The notes below the pieces were generated by a model. The model did not search any database. It was given only the letters and a program-made list of their open reading frames with translations, and was not told the DNA's origin. The translations under genes were made by a program, and so were the position numbers. A stretch of DNA of 64,000 nucleotides, taken from assembly GCA_963573385.1 (NCBI GenBank), contig CAUYLG010017842.1, forward strand, positions 95,837 through 159,836, read 5' to 3'. How positions within the stretch are numbered: the stretch's first letter is position 1; every line of letters starts with the position of its first letter. Shown here one piece after another: positions 30,941 through 45,796 of the stretch. Source of the stretch: Cacajao melanocephalus. Lineage: Eukaryota; Chordata; Mammalia; Primates; Pitheciidae.

Positions 30941-31621
30941 CTCACAGGCCAAACTGATCTATCACTGAGAGCGATTCCTACCAAGCCCAACTCTGCAGCA
31001 AACTCTGGACGGAAAGGAAACAGAGTAAGAGGCTTGTCTCAAATTCTAAGAGCAGGGCTAATGCCCCTACCCCTGGATTTATTTGTGATTTTCCGTCTCA
31101 TGTCCCTACTAGTGTCTGGGGACAAAGGTAGTCTTCCCCACAACATGGACTTCTGGCTCTAAAATTCTGAGAATTATAATACTGCAAAACACCAACAGAA
31201 CTATTTATAGCCCAGAGACCTTAATGATCTAGCTGTTAATATTCCCTGTTTGAAGAATAAAAGGATTCCAGATTCAAGGCCTAAGAAATGAATGAATGAT
31301 ATCTGACTAATTAGAGTGTCCATGCCAAAGGACTGATTTTCAGTGAGATAAACTTACAGTGAGGCCCTGCTGATATGTGAGTTAACTGGGGCCTACCTAG
31401 AAAGAAGCTCAGCCCAGTTAAGTTCTGCTTTACAGAGAACAGGAAGGAGACTACTCAGAAACCATGATAACCCAAGCTATACTTTCAAAACAAGCACACT
31501 GTGACCAATTCAAATCCCTGGCAGAATGCCTTCCAAAATCCTTTCTGCAAGTTCAACCCACTACACACAAAGTAAGAATTATTTTAAAATTACATTTTGT
31601 GCAATTTTAAGGAGAGTTACC

Positions 31622-31920
31622 TGCTGGATACAGTGGCTCACGCCTGTAATCCCAGTACTTTGGGAGGCTGAGGTGGGCAGATCACAAGGTCAGGAGTTCG
31701 AGACCAGCCTGGCCAACATGGTGAAATGCCGTCTCTACTAAAGATACAAAAAATTAGCCAGGCGTGGTGGCGTGTGCCTCTAATCCCAGCTACTCAGGAG
31801 ACTGGGGCAGGAGAATAGCTTGAACCCAGGAGGCAGAGTTTGCAGTGAGCCCAGATCGTGCCACTGTACCAGCATGGGTGTTAGGGTGAGACTCCGTCTC
31901 AAAAAAAAAAAAAAAAAAAA
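31622..31920 (+). mobile_element. Alu element (AluS-like)
   Basis: Full length with a pure A20 tail. AGTTAC-containing sequence occurs on both sides as a short duplication, and it sits at the edge of the following L1 3' end. Confidence 0.95.
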
Positions 31921-32510
31921 GTTAAGTTACTATGTGACCCAGCAATTTCACTTCTAGGCCTATGACAGAAAAATGAAAACATATGTCCACACAAAAATAC
32001 TGTATGTGAACGTTCACAGTAGCGGTCTTCATAATAACTAAAAGATTGAAACAACCTAAATGTCCATGAAATTATAAATGGATAATTGATGGGTGTGGTA
32101 TATCCATACAATAGATGATTACTTAGCCAGAAAAAGGGAAGAAGTACAGACATAACAGAGATGAAAACATTATGCTAAATGAAAGAAGCCAATCACAAAA
32201 GACAATATACCATATGACTCTATTTACATGAAATGTCCAGAATAGGTAAATATATAGACAGAAAGTAGAACAGCAGTTGTTTAGAGGGAATAGGGGATCA
32301 GAGGTGACAGGTGAATGGTATGGAGTTTCATTTTGAGTTCATGACAATGTCCTAAAATTGACTGCGGTGATGGTTGCACAACTCTGAACATACTATAAAC
32401 CACTGGGTTGTAAATTTTTTATTTTTTATTTTTTTTTTATTTTTTGAATATTTTAAGTGAGTGAACTGTAGGATATGTAAATTACACCTCACTAGAGCTG
32501 TTTAAAAAGG
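31921..32510 (+). mobile_element. L1M 3' end
   Basis: It has the characteristic L1 3' wording: ATGTGACCCAGCAATTTCAC, AAACAACCTAAATGTCCATG, GTGGTATATCCATACAATAG, TGAAATGTCCAGAATAGG and GTGATGGTTGCACAAC. About 590 bp, sense on plus. Confidence 0.9.
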
Positions 32511-34284
32511 AAGTGAACCGGTGAAAGGATTATTAAGTAGAGGGAACAGGTTCACACCTGGTTGCTTTGGAGTCAGTGCCCAGGCCCTGAACACTAGCCT
32601 GTGCTGCCTTCTAAAATACAGAGGACCACTTACCATTCACATGCCCAAACCTACACTTAGCACTGATCTGACAAAGCAGTGGGACATGTGGGAGCATACG
32701 TGATAACTGCCTTCAAGTGGCTTATAGTTTAAAAGCACTGACTGTCAGAAAAGCAAAGTAATAAACTACATGTAAATCATTACAATGCATAGCGTAGTGC
32801 ATGCCTTTGTTCTTCGGACAATAATACAGAGTACAGGATATCCTCTGTAATATAGACTATAACATATACTATGTCATATCATATAATACAGATGATAATT
32901 CTAAGAGATAGCCTCAAGGGCTGGGAAGATAGTTTCCATGGAAACTAAGAGATTTATTTCTATTAGAGGGAAAAAACAAATATTCCCCCTAAACACTGAC
33001 TAAAATTATTTATAGTCAAACAAAACACATTTAATTATCCTGGTCATACCCAAAGCAGAGTGGGGTAAATTTTTATGACACTGCTAAATTTTTCCACTTT
33101 AATTAAAACACGGTCTTCATATGCTGGATCTAAGGCTTCCTTCTAGAATGGGCTTTGCAATACACATATTTTATTGTGGAAATCTATTTCTTTGCTGTCA
33201 AGAATTGAAATAAGTCTAAAAGGCCACTAAGTTATTAAACTGGTACAGAGAATGTATGCTTCAGATTTCATTTTAAATGGGTTCAGTTACCAAAGTCTGC
33301 AAAAGGTCTTAAGACAGGGAGGCAGGACTTCCTCCCAGGGACTGTAGGATGAGACTGCCCTTCTTTCCGACACTAAGCCACCACCTCCCCCTTGTGGCCA
33401 TAGCTAAATCCTCTGGGTCACAGCCCTAGTTTCTTAGGAGTCTGTGAACAAATACCAGAGAGAAGCTGTAATATTTAAAATACTGACAATCATCATTGTG
33501 AAAGGCATGGCCAGGCAAAGCTCTTCTATTAGCAACTTCTATAAGAACTTCACATGGTCATTTGGTTAACTCTTGATTAACAAGTAAATACTTGGTATGT
33601 CAGGGACTTAAACACAAATCTTCAAAGCTTAACTTGAACAGAACTGGAGCTACTGACTATCCTGGGAATTAAACAGGTGAAGCTCCGAACAGAATGGTAA
33701 ACCTAGTACCATTCCCTGCTTTGCTACAGGTAAATAGAAGAATAACAGAAATAACTAAAGTCAGTCTTAAGACAAACCCTAACTTCCCTTCAAACCTTGC
33801 AGCACCATCGCTGTGTCATTCTTAGGTAAAATATTCAAACTAGAGCAGTCCTGGAATGAGTTAACATGGAGTAGGGTGCACAGAAAGAATCCTGCATGTG
33901 AGATAAATCAGACAACTTTAATGAGGCTTAGCCTAATCAGGGCAATCAGGATCTAAAATACAAACAGCTGGAAGATCTTAATCTGCATTTTACATGGAAA
34001 CTCAGGTAGGAATACACTAGTGTCAGCCTCTTATAACTTAGGGAAACTAAAATTTCAGGACACTAGCATTGGAAAAGGCATCGAGGAACATCAAGGCTAG
34101 CGATAATATAGTCTGACACACCCTGAATGGAGTGACAACAGCTGCTCAGAGTTCTGTGCAATAAAGGGGTATACCGACTAAGTCTGGGTACCCAAGGCCA
34201 ATGTCCCAACATTGCCGAGGGCAGAGGACGAAGGGATCGTGTGCTATTACCACTTCCCACCTTTGTACCTTGTTGAGTTTGCCA

Positions 34285-34400
34285 TTTCTGGTTTTAGTCT
34301 GTCTTGCTCTATTTACAAACGGAGAAATTGAGCCCAGAGAAATTTGTGAAGTTAAAATAAGGTCATACAACCAGTACGTGGCTGACCCAAGGTGAGTTAC
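34285..34400 (-). mobile_element. MIR SINE fragment
   Basis: The antisense MIR core is recognisable: GAGAAATTGAGCCCAGAGAA, then CATACAACCAGTACGTGGCT. Confidence 0.6.
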
Positions 34401-34817
34401 CAAGTCTATGACTCCGTATCTGTACCAACGAGTCTGGACTGGGAGAAGAGAAGGCTCAGGTAAGGTTGCTAATAATCAAAAGAAGAAAATGTTAATTGTT
34501 TATTCTGAAGAAGCTTTGAAAGACCAATTTTAGTTCCACAGCAACACTGTCTTAGGAACTTTCACAGAAACTATTGTGTGGTTAAAAACATTCTTCTCCC
34601 TTTGCTTTGCAAAAAGGAACCTCACATTTCCTGCTATAAATCAGTACATCACAACTTATCTCCTGAAACTTTATTAACTGTGGCTTAAAATGTGTCAGAG
34701 AACGATAAGAACTATGTAAACCTGTCAATACTTACTTCAGAAATAAATTCTCCACTTTGGGAAGAGAAAGCTGAAAAATACTTTTCACTTAAATTCCTCA
34801 AGGCATCTTAAAGCTTA

Positions 34818-35114
<297 letters not shown>

Positions 35115-35513
35115 TTACCCATTTTTGCTCAAATATGCAGCATATACCTAGTAATCTGTGCCTAACTGGTTCCTCTAACTTAAAACTAAAAGTCATAGGG
35201 GATAGGAATGAATTTTGTGTTATGCAACATACTTTTTGCTACCTTTTAGGTTTTATACTATAGGCATACAAATAAATTTTTTAAAAATAGAAATTTCATA
35301 CCGATTTTTATTGAATGAATTGCAGTTTATTCAGATTTGCATTATGTATGTAGATAGAGATGTCAGACTCACAAATTAGGTAAATTATTCAGAATGCTAT
35401 TTCTTAGTGTACAAGTAAGCACGCCTTCACAAATATCAGCACGATAATTATTTTTTGATACAGACTATACACCACACTTCCTTTATCTTCCTAAAAACCA
35501 AGAGGAAAAATAT

Positions 35514-35820
<307 letters not shown>

Positions 35821-36129
35821 TTATGCAATTAAAAGATAATGCTATGGCATCATTGCAAGAGAAAATTTAAAAACACAAACAAACCAAACGCCAACCTACA
35901 AAACCAAAGGAAAATAAAAGAAATCCAGTGGACCTACAGGGTCTGGGGGAGGTTCTCATTAATAACCATGCATTATTTTTATAATACTCTCAATTGAAGG
36001 GTTTAGTTGATCCACAGCAGGAGTTGGCCTGATGTTTCAGAATTAAGGGAACAAAGTAAAAGTTACTAAAAACAATGAAACAAATAAAAGTTTTATTTTT
36101 TGGCCGGATAGGACACTGCTCCCTGATTT

Positions 36130-36330
36130 TATGTTCAAGCCGTCTATTTTGGCAGACACTATACACCAGGTTCTTCACATGCACTGTCATTTTCATTTTA
36201 TATGTGACAAATTATATTATTGGAGTGAAGCAATACATCTGGAAAGTGGCAGAGCTTGGGACCCAGATTCCCTCGTTACCCCAAACCAGTGTTCTCTCCC
36301 AGTGTATCACTGAGCAAACCCAAGGGAGGT
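36130..36330 (-). mobile_element. MIR SINE fragment
   Basis: It has an antisense MIR-like pattern: CATTTTATATGTGACAAATT and GGAAAGTGGCAGAGCTTGGG. Confidence 0.5.
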
Positions 36331-36598
36331 CGCCTTCAGATTGCTTCACTTCAGTACCTAACACACCCTGAGCACCTGGAAAGTTGAATGATTAAACACA
36401 GGAAAAAATAAGCCACATATGCTTGCCCAGGGGATTCAGTGTCTCTCTGTAAACCCTCCTTAGGGTGCAGTGGACAACTGAGAGCTGAGGCAGGCCTGAT
36501 CAACTCAAAATGGCTACACGTAACACTCTCCACATATGACAGTGTACACTGCCCTGAAAACATATACTCAGTTTAAAAAAAAAATTTTTTTTTTTTTT

Positions 36599-36937
36599 GG
36601 CCAGGCACAGTGACTCAGGCCCGTAATCCCAGCATTGTGGGAGGTTGAGGCAGGTGGATCACATGAGACCAGGAGTCCAAGACCAGCCTGGCCAACATGG
36701 TGAAACCCTCTCTCTACTCATAAAACACCCCCCCCGCCGAAAAAAAAAAGGCCAGATGTGGTGGCATGCACCTGTAGTCCCAGCTACTCAGAAGGCTGGG
36801 GTAGGAGAATCCCTTGAATCCAGGAGGCAGAGGCTGCAGGGAGGCGGAGGTTGCAGTGAGCCGAGATCACACCACTACATTCTAGCCTGGGCAACAGAAC
36901 GAGACTCTGTCTCAAAAAATAAAAAATTAAAGAAAAT
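36599..36937 (+). mobile_element. Alu element with internal 17-bp duplication
   Basis: A long Alu whose right monomer contains GGAGGCAGAGGCTGCAG (36823-36839) followed directly by GGAGGCGGAGGTTGCAG (36840-36856). The central linker has a C8 run and A9. An A10T14 tract precedes it. Confidence 0.93.
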
Positions 36938-38186
36938 TAAATCTGACAGTCTTCCAACACTGGAAATGTTGACTAAATAGATGCTGTTTTCCCTTCCAAC
37001 TGTTTTTGATGTTCAAGGACAAAAAAATAGCTGGTCAACCTTGCAGGGACTCATGAGAAAAGCTGGTGTAAGGAGGTATTTACACAAGTCTATATTTAGC
37101 TAGTTCTTCAAAACTCAGGTTCTGCAAGACCAAGCAGCAATTAAAAGAAGAACTAAGATGATACAATCAGAAGGGCAAAAAAAAAAAAAGATGATTAAAA
37201 AAAAGATTAAAAACAGAACTAAGATGAATGAATAGAGAACAAGAAGAATTCCCAGCACTTTTGACAAAATGAACCCAATGGAACAAGCATCGCTTAGGAG
37301 GAAAAAACAGCAAAGCATGCACATCTGCGCCTGAGGCTTTCATTCAGTAAGCGTGTTGTACTGTCTTCTATCTGCAGGTACTTTGGGTGGTAGGCAAGAT
37401 CTACAGTTAAGATATCATCCTTGCCCTAAAAATAGTTATGAACACTAAACTTCACCAGTATCTACTACTAGTGACTGAGAGATGATAATCTTAAGTTGTA
37501 AAACCTTAAAACTATTTGCATAGCTTTTCAAATAGAGTAGCTATGTTTTCCTCCAATGTTTTCAGTTGCTGCCATTTTTATTTGAAAGAGACCTTTTATT
37601 TTTCTCAGCATCATGCCTCTGCTTTGAGGTAAACTAAAGCAATAAAGGATGCAATCTAATATTAAAAAATATCTTGCCCACCAAGCAGCGTTTGTCATAG
37701 AATGTTAATCTGAGGAAAGGTAAGGCTCTCACTGGCTTGCAGGAAAATATCTATATTTAGACAGATGGTCTAACAGTATAAGTAGCTGATTAGGTACTTC
37801 CTTTAAGACTACAGATTGAACTAGTAATAAAGCCTATCAGAGCTATCAATTTTAGGAGGCTTCTTCCACTCAAGAGCTATACCCTAAGGAAAATTTGATG
37901 GTAAAGCTGTCATTACCAGAACTCAAGCAAGGTCACTGGGTTACACTAACCCATTTGGAAAGTATCAAGCCATTCTGAAATCTAACTCTGTTTGCTAAAG
38001 ATTCACAGTTTTTCATCATCCCCCAAAGACAGTATTGAAACAAACAGTTCTGCTGCCTGCTTTGTTTTGCCACCTCTCAGGTGACATGCAACAGAAGCAG
38101 AGCATGGAGTTCCTGAACAAAGACTAGAAACAGAAAACATAGTTCTTCCTTGGAACAAAGAAACTGCTAATAAAAAGAGACAAACA

Positions 38187-38480
38187 GCCAGGCGCAGTGG
38201 CTCATGCCTGTAATCCCAGCACTTTTGGAGGCCGAAGCAAGAGGATTACTTGAGCCCCAGAGTTTGAGACCAGGCCGGACAACACAGTGAGACTCTGTTT
38301 CTACAAAAAATAGATTAGCCAGTCACGGTGGTGTGCGTACCTGTAGTCCCAGCTACTCAGGAGACTGAGGCGAGAAGACTGCTGGAGCTCAGAAGGTCAA
38401 GGCTGCAGTGAGCGTGACTGCACCACTGCAGTCCAGCCTGGGTGACAGACTGTGATCTTGCCAAAAAAAAAAAAAAAAAA
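38187..38480 (+). mobile_element. Alu element (AluJ-like)
   Basis: Full-length Alu with an A18 tail and J-type divergence. Confidence 0.93.
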
Positions 38481-39782
38481 GGCTTGCCTGAGGGAAACAC
38501 AGAAGTTCCTCAGTTCCCTAAAATCATGAGACAAAGGTTAAGATGAACAAGAGGTAGGACGCAAATGTGTGCATAGGACCTTGAAGAACTAACTACATAA
38601 TTTGCCTCACATAATTTGCCTGAGAAAAATTCAGATATTCTCTTTTGAACAGATACCATGTAAATTCAAGCAATGTGGCTCCAATACGGTTTGAACCAAC
38701 ACCCTGAATCAATCTGCCTGTTTTAAAGCTATAGCTTATGGTACCACAGACATAAAAACCCGGGGAAGGCTGGTGCAGGCTGACTCAAGACTAGCTTTCA
38801 GTTTCATCTCTGATGCCCATCTTCAATATGGGCAAACATTTCTAAGCATGACTTTAAATTTCTAATCATAGGTCTTAACATACTGTTACATGAACAATTT
38901 TAAATCTTCCAATAAGGTCAGAGATCCTAAACTATAACAAAATCATTCCATCTAATAATAGTCAAGCATATTTATTAATATTTTGAAATGAAACTCATGT
39001 GTCTGCCTTATATATAAAGCTATATGCCTAGGCAGATTAAAAGGCTTTGTTCAAACATCAGAATTTTCTACAAATACATTTTTTATAAAGTCAATCTCAA
39101 AGATACGGAACAGTTTTATAACCCTATTTGTGCTATAAATATCCCTGTGGAATCAGATATAACAATGACCCCTCAGCAGGTCACATTTTCAACAGAATTA
39201 GGGTTATATAAAGTTTGTTCCTTGGGATCCAACAAGAAAAATATATTAACGTAACTGAAAAGGGCAGAAGCAATACTGTAACTATAGTCAATTATAAATC
39301 AGTATAATTTTAAAATTCTAAGTACTAAAATGAGCATTTTCTTGTAATATCCACTGATTAGATATGCAGTCTCAAAGCAAACTTCCAGCCCAATGAAATA
39401 TACAGCGTAGCATTAATCTGATCTTAAGCAGGCTAGCCTTAAGCATCATCCAATTAGCAATAATTGTTGTGCTTATAATTTACAAAGGATTTCTGGAATC
39501 ACTTCAACAAACCAGGACTTTTACATAATAGATTCAAGAACTGCACAAAATGACTTTTTATTCTCAGCAAATTCTCTCTAGCAGGTAGAGGCATTGAAAA
39601 TCATTTACCTGGGAGAACCTCCTCCAACAGGTTCCATAGGCGCACGTGTAGGCTGAATGCTTAGAGCACCTTCCCACCCAACATGAAGCAGCAGGTTTGC
39701 TGGATCCTAGGTTGTGCGAAGTGTCAATCTGCAGGTCTGGGCTTGTTGTCAAGTCAGTCCTTCCCTTGGACCACTACCCCTA

Positions 39783-40161
<379 letters not shown>

Positions 40162-40539
40162 CTAATATCTCTATTACCCACAGTACCACAACTAACATCC
40201 TTGGTTTATTGACAATTACCAAGGAATGGAGCTACCTGCATTGGACAAAGTAAAGGCCACCCCTGGACAATAACTACATTAAGCCATTAGACTGTCAAAA
40301 CAATCTTAATGTTATTAATATGAGCTTTGGAAAAAAGCTCAAAAATCTCTCTCAGAACATAAAGAGTCTTTCAAGAATCCACTTGTCAGCTGTTCTACTG
40401 AACATAAATTCAGACTCCCACCTCAAACTCAGTACTTCATCACTAAGGGCCTCTTGGGCCCACACTTATTCACACCTCCTCCCCTTCTGTTACTGGTTCC
40501 AGTATTCTGGGTCAATGCCTCACATCTCATGAGTTACCA

Positions 40540-40860
40540 AGGCCCATGAAGTCAGCCTCCGTAACAGCTGTCACACACACACACATTCTCTCCTTTCTGT
40601 GCTCATGGCTCCAGTCTGGTTCAGGCCTTTTATTCCTTTTTCCTTTGGGCTGTTGCCAAAACCTCCTACTGGATCTCCCCAGGTCCACTATAGATCATCC
40701 TAGCGCAAGTCCTATTACTTCAATGTCCTGCTCAAAACCCTTCAATGGCTCCCTACTATCGACTAAGTCCAAACTCACTGGCATAACATTCAAGTCCTTC
40801 CACGATCCAATCCCTATACAAGCTTCCCACATCTTCCTCATGCTATTTTCGTACTCAGTT
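40540..40860 (+). mobile_element. L2 LINE 3' fragment
   Basis: It contains CTCAAAACCCTTCAATGGCT, AAGTCCAAACTCACTGGCAT and CAAGTCCTTCCACGATCCAA, in the order seen in L2 3' regions. Confidence 0.65.
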
Positions 40861-41369
40861 GATGTGATAGTCTAAGGTTTACAAGCATAAATGTCTTCAG
40901 GGTTCATGCATGCAGCAAACAAAGAATAGATGGGTCTAAGCCAGGGAGTGGTGGCCACTACAGTTAAAGGAAAAGCTCATGTCCTTTTCCAGACTCTTAA
41001 AAAAAATCCCATCATGCCAGGCAAACACTTTTGGTGACCATACTGGTCCAAGGGCTTCTAGATCACACCACCTGCTGGTCATGCTGGATCACTCTTATGG
41101 AAACTATGCCACTCACTCTGCCCACATGCCCCACTCACGCTGTGCCTCTGCCTACAGGATCTAAATCCCTCCCCTCAACTTACCGAGACTGGGGCATAGT
41201 GCACAAGACTTCCCCAATGCTTTCCCACAGGCCCTCAGCATAATGTGCACTTACCCTCCTTGAAGGTGTGAGGAGCACATTAATGTCCCCGTGCATTTTA
41301 ATGTCTATTTCATGATGTTTCCCCGTTATCTTTTCCATCAGCTACTTTTAAAGGCAGCTAATGCTTCAG

Positions 41370-41580
41370 GGTGATTATTATGCCTCAAGCACTTTATATA
41401 CACTAATGCACTTGATGGTTGAATCTCTGTAACTCTACAGTAGATACTGTTATCTGTATTTTAGAAAGAATGAACCCACAGCTTAAAGAGGTTAGGTGAC
41501 CTGCCTGAAATTTCACAGATAAAGGGTAAATCCAGGGTTCAAACTGAGGCCCCTGGCTTCAAAGCCTTTGCCCTCACCTC
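41370..41580 (-). mobile_element. MIR SINE
   Basis: It has the antisense MIR core: CTTAAAGAGGTTAGGTGACC, TTCACAGATAAAGGGTAAAT, GGTTCAAACTGAGGCCCCTG. Confidence 0.75.
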
Positions 41581-41699
41581 TGATGTGTGCTGCCATCCTA
41601 GAACACCTGGGTACATTCTCAATCACCCTTTATAGGATTGCAAGCTCTAAAAAGGGCAGTGACTAGGATTTCCTTGATCCTACTCCAAAACATAGAAAA

Positions 41700-42480
41700 T
41701 ACATTGTGAATGCAAATACTGATTTAATAAATGACAACATCCTTACTTCAGGTGGACAGTTTGCCCTAGATTAAGCCTCAGGATAAGCAAAACAACAGTT
41801 GAGGGGTAGATTAATCAAGATCTATGACATCACCCATATATCTTGGTCTGCCCCAAAGCCCCTGTTTCTCTTCCTGTTTATAGCACCTCTCCAACTCCTA
41901 GACATAATCAATATTCTGATCTTTATGGTATTTACTTCCTGACATTTTCCTATGTTGTTTTTTTTTTAAATAACCTATGTATCCATTTATTTCCAAACAT
42001 TAGTTTTGCATTCTTTCATATCCAGCCAGCTTCTTCTGTTAAATGAACTTGTTACTAATTGTGGTTTGTATTTTCATTGCCTCACAGTATCCAGCTATTT
42101 ATATACCACAATCTATCCTCCTAACGGATGACAGGCATTTGTGTCATTTCTAGTTTTTCATCATCACCAATGGCACAAAGAACATTCTTCTACATATCTG
42201 GTATTCATGTGCATGTAATATGATATATACCCAAGAGTGAAACCGCTGGGTCATAGAGAATAAGTATTTCCAACCTAATTAGGTACTACCAAATTGTTTT
42301 CAAATGCGTATAATGATTTCCATCTCTACCTGCAATGCATAATAATTTATTAGTAGTATCTTGTTGTGGTTTAATTCATCTTTCCTGACTATAATGAGGT
42401 TGTGTACTTTTTCCATTTGTTTACTGGCCTTTTGGCCATGTACTTATATGAAGAGTCTGTTTAAATCATTCGCCATTTTT
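41700..42480 (-). mobile_element. Ancient L1M fragment
   Basis: It matches the antisense L1M pattern: AAAGAACATTCTTCTACATA, TACCCAAGAGTGAAACCGCT and ATAATGAGGTTGTGTACTTT. Edges are uncertain. Confidence 0.6.
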
Positions 42481-43079
42481 CCTCTGGATTGTTTGTTTTC
42501 TTACTGATTTGCAGTTCTTTGCCATTACATATGCTGCATATCTCTTCTCTCATTCTGTGGCTCATCCTTGCGTTTTCCTTACGATATGTCTCTGGTCCTC
42601 TTCTCTGGGCACACCTCCTAAGTGACAGCATTAATTTCCACGGCAATAAATAATTTCTAAAGAAAACACTCCCAAATTTGTATCCCTAACCCAGACTTCT
42701 CTGTTGAGAGTCAGAACTTCTGTCCAACTGCCTGTCTACTCTCTCCATTTGGAAGCCCAGACACTGCAATTGAACTTCTGACCTTCCTACTCCAAACATA
42801 TTCCACTTGCTGCCTTTTCCATCTTAAATGGAACCAGTCATTGAGAACCACACCCATATGTCTTTCTTGATCCTCTTTTTTCTACACCACTTCTAATCCA
42901 TCCACAAATCCTATGAGGCTATTTCTTCAAAATGTACCCAGAATCCAATGTTCACCACCTTCACTACTGCCCCCTGAATAATCCACTCCATCTCTTGGCA
43001 AGTATTACAGAATATTCTTCTAATATGTCTCATTGCTCCCACCTCGGCCCCCATGCCATAATCTCTTTGTGACACAGCA

Positions 43080-43530
43080 ACCAAAGCAATCAGAGTCATG
43101 TAGGATCATTTTGCTACTTTGCTCAAAACCTTGTGGTGGCTCCCATGCAGAATGAAAGCCAAAGTGCCGAGGGTGGCTCCCAAATCTCTATCGTATCAAG
43201 CCTCCAGACCCATTACCTCCCCAATTTCATCCATCCCTCTTCTCTCCCAACAATGTCAACCTAACCACACCAGTCTCTCTGCTGCTTCTCCAACATGGCA
43301 AGCACAATCTTACTTCAAGGCCTTAGCACTTCCTTGTTCCTTCTGCCTACCATACTCTTTCCACAAAAATTTATTTGGCTAGCTGCTGCTTCTCCCAGAT
43401 TTTGCTTAAATATTACTTTGATGACTTGAACTCACTTAAAATTTCAACTGCCTCTATGCCCCTTACAGTGTTCTATATTTTTCTGTGGCACTTAATCCCT
43501 TCTCTTGGTTTTTGATGCTTTCATATTTTC
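43080..43530 (+). mobile_element. L2 LINE 3' fragment
   Basis: It contains CTCAAAACCTTGTGGTGGCT, CTTCAAGGCCTTAGCACTTC and CTTGTTCCTTCTGCCTACCA, in L2 order. Confidence 0.7.
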
Positions 43531-43834
43531 ACACTTAACTACTTATTCCTGGTACACAGAAACAACAGTTTTTCAAGTGAGAAAACTGAATTCTAATTAC
43601 TTACCTGTAGATTCTTAAGATTTAAAATTTTTCCATGTACACAATAGGTGGCAATATTAGTTCCTCCTTTCAATCCTTATATCTTTTTCTTGCCTTTCTG
43701 AACTTGCTAGAAATCCACAACAAAAATCAATATAGGTAAATGCATTAGGCCTCCTTGTTTTGTTCTTAATTTTAAAGGGAAAGTTAACTTTTCATAATCA
43801 AACACAATGGTTTGGGCAGGCTTTTTGTAAACAC

Positions 43835-44130
43835 ATTTATTTATGAGATGGAGTCTCACTCTGCTGCCCAGGCTGGAGTGCAGTGGTACGATCTCAGCTC
43901 ACTGAAACCTCTGCCTCCCACGTTCAAGTGATTCTCCTGCCTCGGCCTCCCAAATAGCTGGGATTACAGGCGAGCACCACCATGCCTGGCTAATTTTTTC
44001 TGGTATTTTTAATAGAAATGGGATTTCTTCATGCTGGTCAGACTGGTCTTGAACTCCTGACCTCAAATGATCCACCCATCTTGGCCTCCCAAAGTGCTGG
44101 GATTACAGGTGTGAGCCACCGCACCTGGCC
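43835..44130 (-). mobile_element. Alu element
   Basis: A full-length antisense Alu, GAGATGGAGTCTCACTCTGC to GCCACCGCACCTGGCC. Imperfect TGTAAA-containing duplications flank it. Confidence 0.95.
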
Positions 44131-44149
44131 TATGTAAATACTTTTTTTT

Positions 44150-45060
44150 TTTAAAAGTCGGGTTTAAGGTCCATTCTTGGTTCACTAAGACGTTTATTAC
44201 GAATTGTTACACTTTATCCTTTTTCTCCATCTATTACCATGATAATGATTTTTTCTTTTTATTCCGTGAATGTGGCAAATCACACTTGCTGATTTTCTAC
44301 TGTTAAACTAAACTTGCATTCCTTGTAAAAACAACATGGTCATATGCATTGTTCTTTTAACAGATTGCTGGCTTCATTTACTTATATTTTGTTTAGGATT
44401 TTTGCTCATGATTGAGACTGCACTGTAATTTGCCTTTTCTGAACTACACATAAATTTGAGCATTAAAGGTTATGTTACCCTTAAGATATATTGGGAACCC
44501 ATTTTTTCTCCTTTAGAATTTATGGAAGACAAATTACTTCATCCTTGAATGTTTGGTACGACTCTCAGTGAAACAATTTGGACCTGGAATTCATCGTTTA
44601 TGAAGGCTGTTGATCTCCAATTCAATTTATTTACTGGACAGAAGACAGTTTTCTTTTTCTTCCTCAGTCAGCTGTAGAGAGTTATGTTTTTCTAACAATT
44701 TGTCCCTATCATCTAAATTTCAAATGTATTGCCATATAGTTATTCATTAGTTTTTCATTTAACATTTGAATGTCTGCAAGAAGTGTTATGTTTCCAGTTT
44801 CCTGCCAAAAATTTCAAGCTTGGCTTTTACTTCTCTGAGCATAGTAGCATGGCTGCTTTATAGTATGTGCCCAGTAATTCCAATATCTGAAGTATCTGTG
44901 AAGTCCATTTCTGTTCTGTTATTTCTGCTCATTTCCATTCATGGAATCTCCTATCTTCATGTGCATAGATCTTTAACTGTGGGCTGAATATTGTATTTTA
45001 AAATTTATCTGCAGGAGAAGCCTGTAGCCTAGGATGATAGTAACTTGCTCCAGAAAATTC
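44150..45060 (-). mobile_element. Ancient L1 (L1M/ME) ORF2 to 3' fragment
   Basis: The antisense L1 ORF2-like text includes AGGATTTTTGCTCATGATTG, CTTGAATGTTTGGTACGACT, AATTTGGACCTGGAATTCAT and ATTTGTCCCTATCATCTAAA. A more diverged 3' region follows from 44766. No reading frame survives. Confidence 0.7.
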
Positions 45061-45796
45061 CATCTTCTTCAGCTAGGCACCATAAATATGGGTCTACCTT
45101 AATCCAAAATCAAAGCCTTGTATCTCTGATTTACCCAGCTGATATAAAACTAGCTCACTCTTAGCCTAAGGATGCAACCCTTTATGATTCCCGCTTGAGG
45201 TAGCGTTGATTGATCACTGTCTCCAACTTTGGAGCAGAAGCAATCAACTGACTTCTGCAGCCCCAGCTCCACACAGAGACCAAAAGCACAAATCTCAGGT
45301 GTCTCTGGATAAATTCCAAGTGCCCTCTGAATAAAAGCAGCCTTGGGTGCTTAATTCTCACCCTCCTTCAGATCTCTGCCCAACAGTTCTTCATCATCAT
45401 GTTAATTCTTTGACAAAGATTTTGTTCAGTTTTTGTTTATCTTCAGTGAGGTTTGTCTGAATTACCTAACCTGCTACTTTCTACAGAAAAAGCCACAATA
45501 TAACTTTTATAAAGAGAAAAAATAGATAGATTCTTCCAGAAATTAATTATCTTTTATTTTGTTTCCTTGTTAGCAACACTGAGGACCAGAATCAGCCCTC
45601 ACTTCTGAGCAGATGGCTTCAGGATAATATCAGACTTCCTATCTACTTGCAATACCAAAGGGCTAAGTTTGAGTTTCCTGGATTTCCAGGAGCATGATGC
45701 CACTAAAAGCTAACACTTTAAAAAAATCTGGTTAGGAGGAATATTTAATAAATAAATTTTTAAAAAAAGGCTCCATGGAAAAGATTTTTTAAAGTC

